From positions 23,206 to 87,205 of the forward strand of contig NZ_VFIA01000028.1 of the NCBI RefSeq assembly GCF_014282275.1: a DNA stretch of 64,000 bases, given 5' to 3'. Position numbers and translations under genes: made by a program. This DNA is from Spirosoma utsteinense (GTDB lineage Bacteria; Bacteroidota; Bacteroidia; Cytophagales; Spirosomataceae). Positions 1-8,981 of this stretch are shown in pieces. The notes beneath the pieces are model-generated. The model was not told the origin of the DNA, ran no database searches, and saw only the letters and a program-made list of their open reading frames with translations. Each line of letters opens with the position of its first letter. The stretch's first letter is position 1.

Positions 1-330
1 GTGCTGAGTACGGCAGGCTCTATCGACCCGGAGCAACTGCTTGAGTATACTGAACTTTATCAACGTATCGAGGAAACCGTACGAACGCTGCCCCCCCAAT
101 GCCAGCGCGTTTTCATCATGAGCCGGTTTGAAGGAAAAAAGCACCGCGAAATCGCGGACGAACTGAAACTATCAACCAAAACGATTGAAGCCCATTTAAA
201 CCGGGCGCTGTCTCAACTACGCCGTACCCTTCAGATGGGCCTGTTTTGCTGGCTGACACTGTTCTCTCCCCCGTTACCTATTCCTTCATCGGGCTTTGTG
301 GCGTCAACCAAAATAGGCATTTACTCATGA
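1..330 (+). CDS. ECF RNA polymerase sigma factor, C-terminal part (5' end outside window)
   Basis: The visible 109 codons carry sigma-70 region 4: the stretch around TLPPQCQRVFIMSRFEG followed by a helix-turn-helix (HREIADELKLSTKTIEAHL) that would contact the -35 promoter element. This is the Bacteroidetes RpoE-like ECF type that pairs with FecR anti-sigma factors. Region 2 is missing only because the window starts inside the gene; the GTG at base 1 is in frame but is unlikely to be the true start. The stop TGA overlaps the next gene's ATG (ATGA), so the two are translationally coupled. The hydrophobic tail after the HTH (roughly the last 30 residues) is longer than usual and may simply be read-through to the coupled stop. 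Confidence 0.85.
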   Translation: MLSTAGSIDPEQLLEYTELYQRIEETVRTLPPQCQRVFIMSRFEGKKHREIADELKLSTKTIEAHLNRALSQLRRTLQMGLFCWLTLFSPPLPIPSSGFVASTKIGIYS

Positions 331-1328
331 GTCAGATTATTACAAAAGAGATACTGGTTGAGCACTTTGCGGGTCGCTCCACGGTCCTGCAACGTACGAT
401 GATCGCCGACTGGCTGCAGCAGCCCGCTCATCAACAGCAATACATTGCCTGGCTCGATGAATGGGAACGTCATCACCCACAGTACCTGGCTAACGACGAT
501 GCGGCCCTGAGCAGGCTTCTGGATAGGATAGACGTCTGGGAACAGCGGCAACCCGACCAGACAGAAACCCGTGTGGTCGTCCTACGTCCTTTTTCGGGGT
601 ACACCCCCTGGCTGGTGGCGGCCACGATCGCCCTTTGCCTACTGGCCGGGCTCTATGCCGGGAAACAGTATGTGCTATACCAGACCATTGAAACGGGCTT
701 TGGTGAAACCCGGCGACTTACTTTACCCGATGGGTCCCGCGTTACGCTTAACGCCCACTCAACGTTGCGGCTACCCCGCTTTGGATTTGGTGAGAAAACA
801 CGGGCGGTGTTCCTGACCGGAGAAGCCGCTTTCGCGATACGCCATACGCCCACCCACGAACGCTTTGTGGTGCATACCAACCGGGGCGTCGACGTTGTGG
901 TGCTGGGAACCGAGTTCAACGTATACAACAGACCGACAGGCACGAAAGTCGTGCTTAGCAAAGGGGCCATTCAACTGAATTATGCGCAGGCATCGAAAGC
1001 GATCCGGCGGTTCCGGCTCCAACCCGGCGATTTGGTGAATGTCGATCCATCAGGCCAGCTGACTAAAAGCCATACCGAACAACCCAATATCAGCACCGCC
1101 TGGTGCGATAACCGATTTATTTTCAACAGCACGACCGTCCGTGAAATCGCCGATCTTCTCCGGGACACGTATGACCTGCAGGTGGTATTAAAAAGCCAGC
1201 ACCTGGCGAAACGTACCGTTACCGGCTCCTTCGAGGCAAAGAACGCCGACGAGTTTCTTCAGGTGGTGGCCGGGCTACTGGAAATCAACTACAGGCAACA
1301 CGGCAATACCGTAACTTTTTTCGATTAG
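327..1328 (+). CDS. FecR family anti-sigma factor
   Basis: This is a membrane-bound anti-sigma factor expected to hold the upstream ECF sigma factor until the partner TonB receptor signals. The start was chosen at the ATG overlapping the sigma-factor stop, giving 333 residues. A cytoplasmic domain (about 1-90) precedes one transmembrane segment (about 94-112, WLVAATIALCLLAGLY), then a periplasmic FecR domain (about 120-215; TGEAAFAIRH, VLGTEFNVY) and a C-terminal DUF4974-type secretin/STN-like domain (about 270-333; GSFEAKNADEFLQVV). An earlier in-frame ATG at 246 would overlap the sigma gene by 85 bp and is not supported. The sigma/FecR/SusC order is the standard cell-surface-signalling arrangement. 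Confidence 0.92.
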   Translation: MSQIITKEILVEHFAGRSTVLQRTMIADWLQQPAHQQQYIAWLDEWERHHPQYLANDDAALSRLLDRIDVWEQRQPDQTETRVVVLRPFSGYTPWLVAATIALCLLAGLYAGKQYVLYQTIETGFGETRRLTLPDGSRVTLNAHSTLRLPRFGFGEKTRAVFLTGEAAFAIRHTPTHERFVVHTNRGVDVVVLGTEFNVYNRPTGTKVVLSKGAIQLNYAQASKAIRRFRLQPGDLVNVDPSGQLTKSHTEQPNISTAWCDNRFIFNSTTVREIADLLRDTYDLQVVLKSQHLAKRTVTGSFEAKNADEFLQVVAGLLEINYRQHGNTVTFFD

Positions 1329-1362
1329 TACCTGCTCCTTCTCCCCCTTAACAACATCTTTT

Positions 1363-4300
1363 ATGCGTTTATATTTGTACCCTGGTTCGCTACCCGTTTT
1401 GGTATTGGGTGCGCTGCTGATCGGTTTGCAACCCGCCAGTGGTCAGTCGTTTGCGTTGGCCCGGCAACAGCCCCAGTCAACACCTGCTGCACCCGGCGTA
1501 GCCACCCGACGCCTGGCTGACGTACTCAACGACTTGAAAGCTCGCTACCAGACGGATATTCTTTTTGAAGATCGCACGCTGGCGAATCTGAACGTTCCAG
1601 CCAACGCACTGGGCAGCACCATCAGTTTGGAGCAGGCACTCGGCCGGTTGCTAAAGCCCTTTAACCTACGCTACAAACAGGTCAAACCCGGTACGTGGGT
1701 CGTGCTGACTCGCCGGCCATTAGTTCCGCCGGCCACGGGTCAGGATCAGAGCGCACAGGTAACCGACCCTACCCTGTTCAGACAGGAACCGGCACCCGTT
1801 GACCACGTTTCGTCCGCAGTGGGGACAGCCCGGCCGGAAGAGGTAATCATTACGGGTACAGTGAAGGCTACCGACAATGGAGAGGTCCTCCCCGGCGTGA
1901 GCGTCATTCTGAAAGGAACCAGCCGGGGTACCACCACCGATGCCAACGGGCGGTACCAGTTGAGTGTGCCGGAACCAACAACCGGGCCAGCTTCGCTCAC
2001 GCTGGTATTCTCTTTTGTCGGTTACGTCAGTCAGGAAATAGCGCCTGGAAACCGCCAGTCGGTCGACGTTCAGCTGGCCCCCGACGACCAGACGCTGAGT
2101 GAAGTAGTGGTCGTTGGCTACGGCACCCAGAAAAAAAGTGACCTGACAGGATCGGTGGCTTCGGTGAAAGCAAAAGACCTGAATGCATTACCTCAAACCA
2201 CCGTCACCCAGGCCTTGCAGGGCCGGGCAGCGGGTGTGCAGGTCACCCAGAATTCGGGGCAGCCGGGGGGAACTGTCACGGTTCGAATACGGGGCAGCAA
2301 CTCCATTGTCGGGGGCAACAATCCGCTTTATGTGGTCGATGGCTTTGCGCTGTCCGGAACCCCGTCGGCCCTTAATCCCGCTGATATCGAATCGATCGAT
2401 GTGCTGAAAGACGCATCGGCAACGGCCATTTATGGTTCCCGCGGGGCCAATGGCGTCATTATCGTAACCACCCGCCGGGGTAAATCAGGGAAGGGGCAGA
2501 TCGATATCGACAGCTATTACGCTGTTCAGCAGCCCATCAAAGAAATTCCGTTGCTCAGTGGCCGCGAGTTTGCTGAACTGGCCAATGAGCGGGCCCTCAA
2601 TGACAAACTGGCCCCCTACTTTACGGCCGACCAGATCAATAGCTTTGGCGAAGGTACCAACTGGCAGCGCGAGCTCTTCCGGACCGCGCCCATGCAAAAC
2701 CACGTACTGACGTTTTCAGGAGGTAACGACAAGCTTCAGTATTCAGCCTCTGCCAACTACCTCAATCAGCAGGGCATTGTGCAGACTTCAGACTACTGGA
2801 AAGCCGGTGCCCGCGCCAATATCAACCACAAAGTGAATAACCGGCTTAATTTGGCTTACTCGATGATCGTAAGCCGCACGAACCGGAATCAGATTAGTGG
2901 CGAAAATTCGAGCCGGGGCGACGGGGTAACTTCAGCCCTGCTGGTAGCTCCGCCCACGGTATCGCCCCTCGATGCCAACGGCAACTACAGCAATGTGGTG
3001 CCCTATACGTTTAGCCCTAACGTGCTGCGAAACCCGCTGGCACTGGCCAGAGAAGTAAAAAATCAGAACCAGCGGGACTATACGCTGGCAAACATAGCGC
3101 TGACCTATCAGCTGGTGGAGGGACTTTCGGTACGGACATCGATTGGTATTGAGAGTGATAAGGCGAAGGGAAACTTTTATTCATCGCGCCGGCTGGCTGA
3201 TATCACCCCAACGGGTTCGGCTTCCCAGTCATACGCCGATCAGCTTAATGTGCTTAATGAGAACACGCTTACCTACACCCGAACCCTGGCCGAACGCCAT
3301 AATCTGACAGCGTTGGGTGGGTTCACCTACCAGACACAAACCAATCAGAACTTCTCGGCATCGGCCACCGGGTTTGCCAACGATAACCTACAGTTCTATA
3401 CGTTACAGGCGGGTAGCACCCCCGGTATTCCAACATCGTCTTACAGCGACTGGTCGTTACTTTCTTATCTGGGACGCGTTAATTACTCCTTCGCCAACAA
3501 ATATTTACTGACGGCCAGCATTCGGACTGACGGCTCATCCCGGTTCGGAACAAATAACAAATGGGGCTATTTCCCATCGGCGGCCATCGGATGGCGGTTG
3601 ATCGAAGAGCCGTTCCTCAAGGATGCCCGGTGGCTGTCGGATCTAAAACTGCGCGGTTCGTGGGGAAAAACGGGAAACACCGGCCTGAATCCCTACCAGA
3701 CGCTCAATCAGCTGAACCCCTACCAAACGATCTTTGGCAATGAGCTGACAATTGGCTACGCGCCCGGCACTTCACTCTCCAATCCGGACTTAAAATGGGA
3801 ATCCACTACCCAAACGAATATTGGGCTGGACGCGGGATTTCTGCAAAACCGGCTGCAGCTGAATCTGGATTTTTACATCAAGAACACAACCGATTTGCTG
3901 GCCACCGTGCCGCTGCCACCGGGGTCGGGCTACAACCAGACGACCCAGAACATCGGCAGCATTCGCAACGCCGGCATAGAACTGTCGGTATCGGCCAACG
4001 TACTGCGCGGACCCGTTCGCTGGGACGTGTCGGCCAATGGATCGGCCAACCGGAATGAAGTGCGGCAGTTATCCGGCGGCAGCGACGTGTTCGGCACTGC
4101 GCTGAGCAACCCGCTTGGGGTACCGGTTAACCTGGTACGAGTAGGCCAGCCTGTCGGGGTATTCTACGGGTTCAAAGAAAACGGCCTCGACGAGCAAGGG
4201 GCCATCCGGTTTGTCGACCTAAACGGGGATGGGCTCATCAACGACAATGACCGAACCATCATTGGCAACCCGAATCCGAAATTTACCTACGGCTTCAACT

Positions 4301-4788
4301 CGACCACGTCATGGAAGAATTTCGACTTTACTTTTTTCCTGCAGGGCGTCCAGGGCATCGATGTGTTCAATTTCAACACCGCCAGTTACGCGAACAGCTT
4401 CAATTTCGGCGAAAATCAGTTGAAGGACCTGTATGACAACCACTGGCGGGCCGATCGTCCCGACCCCAACGCGAAGTACCCCAAGATCAGTGTGAACACC
4501 CGGTTTCGGGCATCGGATCGTTACGTGGAAGACGCTTCGTACCTGCGATTGAAAAACGTTCAACTGGCCTATAACCTGCCCGCTGCCCGCCTGGGCCTGA
4601 CCTGGCTTCGTTCAGCTCAGATATACCTCAGCGCCCAAAATCTGCTGACCTTGACCCGCTATACATGGTATGATCCAGAGGTAAGCACCCAGGGAGGCAC
4701 CCAGAGTGGCGACGTCAGCCTGGGTATCGATCAGAACAGTTACCCAAACACCAAACTCACAACGCTCGGTGTGCGCATCGGCCTTTAG
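1363..4788 (+). CDS. SusC/RagA-family TonB-dependent receptor with N-terminal STN domain
   Basis: An outer-membrane TonB-dependent transporter of 1141 residues. In order it shows a signal peptide (about 1-28), an STN signalling domain (about 45-115, RLADVLNDLKARYQTDILFE), a carboxypeptidase-regulatory-like beta-sandwich (about 160-245, LPGVSVILKGTSRGTTTD), the SusC linker (SEVVVVGYGTQKKSDLTGSV), a plug (NPLYVVDGF, DVLKDASATAIYGSRGANGV) and a long beta-barrel ending in an aromatic/hydrophobic terminus (LGVRIGL). The STN domain together with the adjacent FecR/ECF pair indicates a transducer-type receptor whose substrate induces its own operon. It is followed directly by its SusD partner. The substrate cannot be read from sequence; the downstream oxidoreductase hints at a glycan. 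Confidence 0.95.
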   Translation: MRLYLYPGSLPVLVLGALLIGLQPASGQSFALARQQPQSTPAAPGVATRRLADVLNDLKARYQTDILFEDRTLANLNVPANALGSTISLEQALGRLLKPFNLRYKQVKPGTWVVLTRRPLVPPATGQDQSAQVTDPTLFRQEPAPVDHVSSAVGTARPEEVIITGTVKATDNGEVLPGVSVILKGTSRGTTTDANGRYQLSVPEPTTGPASLTLVFSFVGYVSQEIAPGNRQSVDVQLAPDDQTLSEVVVVGYGTQKKSDLTGSVASVKAKDLNALPQTTVTQALQGRAAGVQVTQNSGQPGGTVTVRIRGSNSIVGGNNPLYVVDGFALSGTPSALNPADIESIDVLKDASATAIYGSRGANGVIIVTTRRGKSGKGQIDIDSYYAVQQPIKEIPLLSGREFAELANERALNDKLAPYFTADQINSFGEGTNWQRELFRTAPMQNHVLTFSGGNDKLQYSASANYLNQQGIVQTSDYWKAGARANINHKVNNRLNLAYSMIVSRTNRNQISGENSSRGDGVTSALLVAPPTVSPLDANGNYSNVVPYTFSPNVLRNPLALAREVKNQNQRDYTLANIALTYQLVEGLSVRTSIGIESDKAKGNFYSSRRLADITPTGSASQSYADQLNVLNENTLTYTRTLAERHNLTALGGFTYQTQTNQNFSASATGFANDNLQFYTLQAGSTPGIPTSSYSDWSLLSYLGRVNYSFANKYLLTASIRTDGSSRFGTNNKWGYFPSAAIGWRLIEEPFLKDARWLSDLKLRGSWGKTGNTGLNPYQTLNQLNPYQTIFGNELTIGYAPGTSLSNPDLKWESTTQTNIGLDAGFLQNRLQLNLDFYIKNTTDLLATVPLPPGSGYNQTTQNIGSIRNAGIELSVSANVLRGPVRWDVSANGSANRNEVRQLSGGSDVFGTALSNPLGVPVNLVRVGQPVGVFYGFKENGLDEQGAIRFVDLNGDGLINDNDRTIIGNPNPKFTYGFNSTTSWKNFDFTFFLQGVQGIDVFNFNTASYANSFNFGENQLKDLYDNHWRADRPDPNAKYPKISVNTRFRASDRYVEDASYLRLKNVQLAYNLPAARLGLTWLRSAQIYLSAQNLLTLTRYTWYDPEVSTQGGTQSGDVSLGIDQNSYPNTKLTTLGVRIGL

Positions 4789-4801
4789 CCTCTTTCTAGT
4801 C

Positions 4802-6271
4802 ATGAAACGATTTCTCACAGTAGTTGCCGGCCTAAGTTTGCTGGTCCTGCCCGGATGCCAGGACATTCTGACCGAAGTACCCCGGGCTAACTTGTCCCAG
4901 GCTAATTTTTACCAGTCGCGGGCCGATCTGGTAGCGGGGCTGAATGCCGTTTATGCCATAATGCGCAACCCTAATTACTACGGAACGAATTATCCGGCTC
5001 AGTTGGAGGGGATGACCGATTACGCCATCTCGCGGGGTACCCAAACACCGGTCAGCGAATACATGGGCCTCGACGGCACGAACATTGCCCGGACAAGCGC
5101 TATCTGGAGTCAGGCCTATCAAGCCATCAACGCATCCAATATTGTGCTCAAAGCCACACCGGGCATTACTATGACCGACGCCGAACGCAATGCACTATCC
5201 GGTGAAGCCCGGTTCCTGCGGGCGCTTAATTACTACAACCTGGTGCGGAACTTCGGCGCGCTGCCCATTCATACCGAACCCACCGAAAACCTGAATCAGT
5301 TAGGGGGTGAACGAAAACCGGTAGCAGACGTGTATGGGCAGATTATTGCTGACTTACTGGATTCAGAGAAAACGCTGCCCGCCACTACCCAGCAACCAGG
5401 ACGACCAACGGCAGGGGCCGCCAAAACCCTGCTGGCCGATGTTTACCTGACCAACGGGCAATGGGCCGAAGCCCGCGATAAAGCCGACGAGGTCATTCAA
5501 TCCAAGGCCTATGCGCTCGTTGAGGTGGCCACCGCCAACGACTTCGAGAAACTGTACGGGGCCTCGCTGGCAACCACGACCGAAGAGATTTTCTACCTCA
5601 AATATGCCCAGCTTGCCACCCAGGGATGGAACTATGTAGCCTACCTGTATTCGGCCGACAACCCCAACGCACCGGGTGGGGTTCGGGCGCACCTTAGCCA
5701 GCCTACTTTACCGCTGATCCAAAACTGGAACGATAAAGACCTGCGGAAAAGCTTCAACCTTTTCAGTACCTACCTCAACCGGTCGGGTGTGCTGACCAGC
5801 TTACCGGCAGCTGAACCACTCGGATTTCGCAAGTACAAAGATCCCAACGCCGTGAACGTAGGCAGCGACTGTCCTGTGCTGCGCTATGCCGATGCGCTGC
5901 TGATTTATGCCGAAGCGGCTTCGCAGGCCGGTAATGGCCCAACTCCACTGGCGATCGAACGGCTCAATATGGTACACCGGCGGGCTTATGGCTACCCGTC
6001 AACTACCGCGTCCCCCGTCGATATTCAGGCTGCGGGCCTATCGGCGAATGCCTTCCGGGAGCTGGTCCTGACCGAACGTGCCTACGAATTTATGCTGGAG
6101 TTCAAACGCTGGTACGACCTTAAACGGCTGGGTACCGATCGGTTGAAAGCAATCATCAAAACTGCCAAAGGCAAAGATGTAGCTACAGCGCACCTGCTCT
6201 GGCCTATTCCCATCCAGGAAATAAATAACAATCCTGACATCGACCCCGACGATCAGAATCCCGGTTACTAA
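4802..6271 (+). CDS. SusD/RagB-family nutrient-binding outer-membrane lipoprotein
   Basis: The surface lipoprotein partner of the preceding SusC, capturing the substrate above the barrel. The start at ATG 4802 gives 489 residues with a lipoprotein signal peptide and lipobox LVLPGC (Cys19). An in-frame ATG at 4706 lies inside susC and would bury the signal peptide, so it was rejected. SusD-type features include the N-terminal LTEVPRANLS segment, TPR-like helices with FLRALNYYNLVRNFG, and the C-terminal hallmark RAYEFMLEFKRWYDLKRLG followed by LWPIPIQEINNNP. The gap from the SusC stop is 13 bp, so they are co-transcribed. Confidence 0.95.
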   Translation: MKRFLTVVAGLSLLVLPGCQDILTEVPRANLSQANFYQSRADLVAGLNAVYAIMRNPNYYGTNYPAQLEGMTDYAISRGTQTPVSEYMGLDGTNIARTSAIWSQAYQAINASNIVLKATPGITMTDAERNALSGEARFLRALNYYNLVRNFGALPIHTEPTENLNQLGGERKPVADVYGQIIADLLDSEKTLPATTQQPGRPTAGAAKTLLADVYLTNGQWAEARDKADEVIQSKAYALVEVATANDFEKLYGASLATTTEEIFYLKYAQLATQGWNYVAYLYSADNPNAPGGVRAHLSQPTLPLIQNWNDKDLRKSFNLFSTYLNRSGVLTSLPAAEPLGFRKYKDPNAVNVGSDCPVLRYADALLIYAEAASQAGNGPTPLAIERLNMVHRRAYGYPSTTASPVDIQAAGLSANAFRELVLTERAYEFMLEFKRWYDLKRLGTDRLKAIIKTAKGKDVATAHLLWPIPIQEINNNPDIDPDDQNPGY

Positions 6272-6342
6272 GTAGCTATTTCCGGGGCGGTCCATAAGTA
6301 GCTTATAGCTTCTGTTCCTTTTCTCTGCTCAATTCGTACACA

Positions 6343-8055
6343 ATGACCAATCATTTTGTCTCGTTTATCGCCTGCCAACGTGCCCGCTTCGTTGGTTTAT
6401 TTAACGGCCGTACTTTTTCCTACAGCCTTATTCTTCTCCTGATCGCCCCGCTGGCGACCTATGCATCGAAACCCGCTGCGGCACGGCGGGCCGATGTCAT
6501 CATCTACGGCGGTACCAGCGCTGCGGTAACGGCGGCCGTGCAGGTAAAGAAAATGGGCAAGTCCGTAATTATCGTCTCACCCGATAAGCACCTGGGTGGA
6601 TTGTCTTCGGGCGGGCTGGGATTTACCGACACAGGCAACAAAGAAGTCATTGGCGGGCTGTCGCGCGAGTTCTACCAGCGCCTGTACCAGCATTACCAGC
6701 AGGATTCGGCCTGGAAGTGGCAAAAGAAAGAAGAGTACGGCAACAAAGGACAGGGTACACCGGCCATCGATGGCAACTCGCGGACCATGTGGATTTTTGA
6801 GCCTCATGCCGCCGAAAAAGTCTTCGAGGATTTCGTGAAGGAGAATGCCATTACGGTCTACCGCGACGAGTGGCTCGACCGCTCGGCCAGGGGGGTCACT
6901 AAAAAAGCGGGCGCTATCCAGTCGTTTCGTACGCTGAGCGGCCAGGTTTACGAAGGAAAAATGTTTATCGATGTGACCTACGAGGGTGATCTGATGGCCG
7001 CAGCGGGGGTGCAGTACCATGTTGGTCGGGAGGCCAACAGCGTGTACGGTGAAACCTCAAACGGCGTGCAACCGAATGTATTTCAGCACGGACACTACTT
7101 CAAGGCCAACGTAAGCCCCTACAAGACAGCGGGTGACCCGGCGAGCGGCCTGCTCCCCGAAATTGCGACCAGCGGACCCGGCGAGAAAGGTGCAGGTGAC
7201 AAAAAAATTCAGGCGTATTGCTTCCGGATGTGCTTCAGCAACAACCCCGACAACCGCGTGCCTTTCCCGAAACCGGCGAACTATGACCCGGCCCGCTACG
7301 AACTGCTGGGCCGCGTATTTGACACGGGCTGGCGCGAGACGTTCCAGAAGTTCGACCCTATTCCCAACCGAAAGACCGACACGAACAACCACGGGCCGTT
7401 CAGTTCTGATTATATCGGCAAAAACTATGACTACCCCGACGCTACCTACGAACGACGGAAAGCAATTATCCTCGACCACCAGCTGTACCAGCAGGGATTG
7501 CTGTATTTCATGGCTAACGACCCGCGCGTACCGGCCGATGTTCGTGAGGACATGAAGCCCTGGGGACTGGCGAAAGATGAATTTACGGACAACGAAAACT
7601 GGCCGCACCAGATCTATGTCCGCGAAGCCCGACGGATGCTGGGTGTCTTCGTAATGAAGGAAGCCGATGCGCTGGGCATGACCGATGTACCCGATCCTAT
7701 TGGCATGGGTTCCTACGCCCTTGATTCCCACAACGCCCAGCGGTATGTCCGGTCCGACGGCTTTGTCCAGAACGAGGGGGATATCGGCGTTTATCCCAAA
7801 CAGCCCTACTCGATCGCCTATGGGTCTATTCTGCCTAAAGAAAGTGAATGTAAAAACCTGCTGGTGCCGGTTTGCGTATCCAGTTCGCACATCGCCTATG
7901 GGTCGATCCGGATGGAGCCCGTCTTCATGATTTTGGGCCAGTCGGCCGCCACCGCTGCGGTTCTCGCTATCGACAACAAGGTTTCTCCCCAAAAACTCCC
8001 GTACACCGTCCTGCGAGAAGCCCTGATGAAAGATCGGCAACGGCTTACTCTGTAA
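6343..8055 (+). CDS. Secreted FAD-dependent oxidoreductase (FAD_oxidored / xanthan-lyase-associated family)
   Basis: A predicted exported flavoprotein of 570 residues. A hydrophobic signal segment (about 25-41) precedes a Rossmann dinucleotide-binding motif at about 51-66 (ADVIIYGGTSAAVTAAV), followed by a Gly-rich segment (HLGGLSSGGLGFTDTGN) and the conserved VTYEGDLMAAAGV and RMEPVFMILGQSAATAAV blocks of PF12831-type proteins. Related proteins are often annotated 'xanthan lyase' without lyase evidence; oxidation of a sugar or glycan is the cautious inference. It lies 71 bp after susD and probably belongs to the same uptake/processing locus. The N-terminus may start later, but no better Met precedes the signal segment. 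Confidence 0.85.
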   Translation: MTNHFVSFIACQRARFVGLFNGRTFSYSLILLLIAPLATYASKPAAARRADVIIYGGTSAAVTAAVQVKKMGKSVIIVSPDKHLGGLSSGGLGFTDTGNKEVIGGLSREFYQRLYQHYQQDSAWKWQKKEEYGNKGQGTPAIDGNSRTMWIFEPHAAEKVFEDFVKENAITVYRDEWLDRSARGVTKKAGAIQSFRTLSGQVYEGKMFIDVTYEGDLMAAAGVQYHVGREANSVYGETSNGVQPNVFQHGHYFKANVSPYKTAGDPASGLLPEIATSGPGEKGAGDKKIQAYCFRMCFSNNPDNRVPFPKPANYDPARYELLGRVFDTGWRETFQKFDPIPNRKTDTNNHGPFSSDYIGKNYDYPDATYERRKAIILDHQLYQQGLLYFMANDPRVPADVREDMKPWGLAKDEFTDNENWPHQIYVREARRMLGVFVMKEADALGMTDVPDPIGMGSYALDSHNAQRYVRSDGFVQNEGDIGVYPKQPYSIAYGSILPKESECKNLLVPVCVSSSHIAYGSIRMEPVFMILGQSAATAAVLAIDNKVSPQKLPYTVLREALMKDRQRLTL

Positions 8056-8310
8056 TTAACGGCTACCCGGGTTCTTTGTAAATCAATGGATTCAGGCCGG
8101 CTGGAATCATTCCCGAAATTCAGGACACCTGTACCGGGGTTGATGGTCCGGAAAAATCGCCTGTTAGTCAATAGCTTGCTGTCGATGCTAGCCACAATTC
8201 AGGTTAAACAGCTATCGAACAAGCCGGGCGCTACATCCTGTTATTGTGATCGCTCCTTAACAACCCATTGATTTAACCGTTGATAAGAGAGGAAACAACA
8301 GGAAGGAAAA

Positions 8311-8709
8311 ATGAATGGGGCTAAACAAGTCGTTATTATTGATGATGACGACGATGATTGTTCGTTTTTACAGTTAGGATTAGAGCAGTGGAGACCAGGC
8401 ATATCTATCAACCGGTTTGTGTCGGGCGATGAATTTATCAACTCCCAGTTATGGCAGGAACCCCATAATAAGTTCAACGTTATTTTATTGGAGTTAATCT
8501 TGCCAGGTGAGGACGGCTTAGCCTGGTTGAGGCAATTTCTCGCCCATGAGTGTTGCCAGGGCACACCGATCGTTATGTATTCCTGCTTGGGAGTAGATCC
8601 GGAGTTGTGTAAACAGGCGGGCGCGGCAGAATACCTCCATAAACCCTGTAGCATGCTTGAACTGAAACAGGTGGCCGACAGGATATGGACCAACTGGCTG
8701 GCCGATTAG
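8311..8709 (+). CDS. Single-domain response-regulator receiver with Glu at the phospho-acceptor site
   Basis: A stand-alone CheY-like receiver of 132 residues with no output domain. The acidic pocket is the Asp run at residues 11-16 after the first beta strand (VVIID), and the conserved Lys is K111 (YLHKPC) with a Ser near 91. The residue normally phosphorylated is Glu61 (VILLELILPGEDG, codon GAG at 8491) instead of Asp. Bacteroidetes carry many such single-domain receivers of unknown partner. The Glu suggests either a constitutive active mimic or a phosphorylation-independent role. No kinase lies next to it, and the genes on either side look unrelated. Confidence 0.88.
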   Translation: MNGAKQVVIIDDDDDDCSFLQLGLEQWRPGISINRFVSGDEFINSQLWQEPHNKFNVILLELILPGEDGLAWLRQFLAHECCQGTPIVMYSCLGVDPELCKQAGAAEYLHKPCSMLELKQVADRIWTNWLAD

Positions 8710-8981
8710 CTACACCTCATAAAAAGTGTCTTTCATCTATGCTGACCGGGGAATAACACGAAATCGTTGCAAAGTCATTTTTGTGTAACGCTGGCATTCA
8801 TGTGCTGGCATGGGTACCGGGTCTTTACTCCCAGCCTTCTCCTGTATGGCTATAATCAGCAGGAGCACGATAGTGGGGTTGTCCTTCTAGTCCATAATTC
8901 GCGTTAACTTAGTACGAATGGAGACTACCCGCGCTAACACCAATAGCGAATCCGGGTAGGCGGCACCTTTTTCCTGTAACC

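Noticed and set aside
7057..8040. Minus-strand open frame of 327 codons
   Set aside because: Antisense to the FAD oxidoreductase; GC-rich codon bias creates long shadow frames and no domain is visible.
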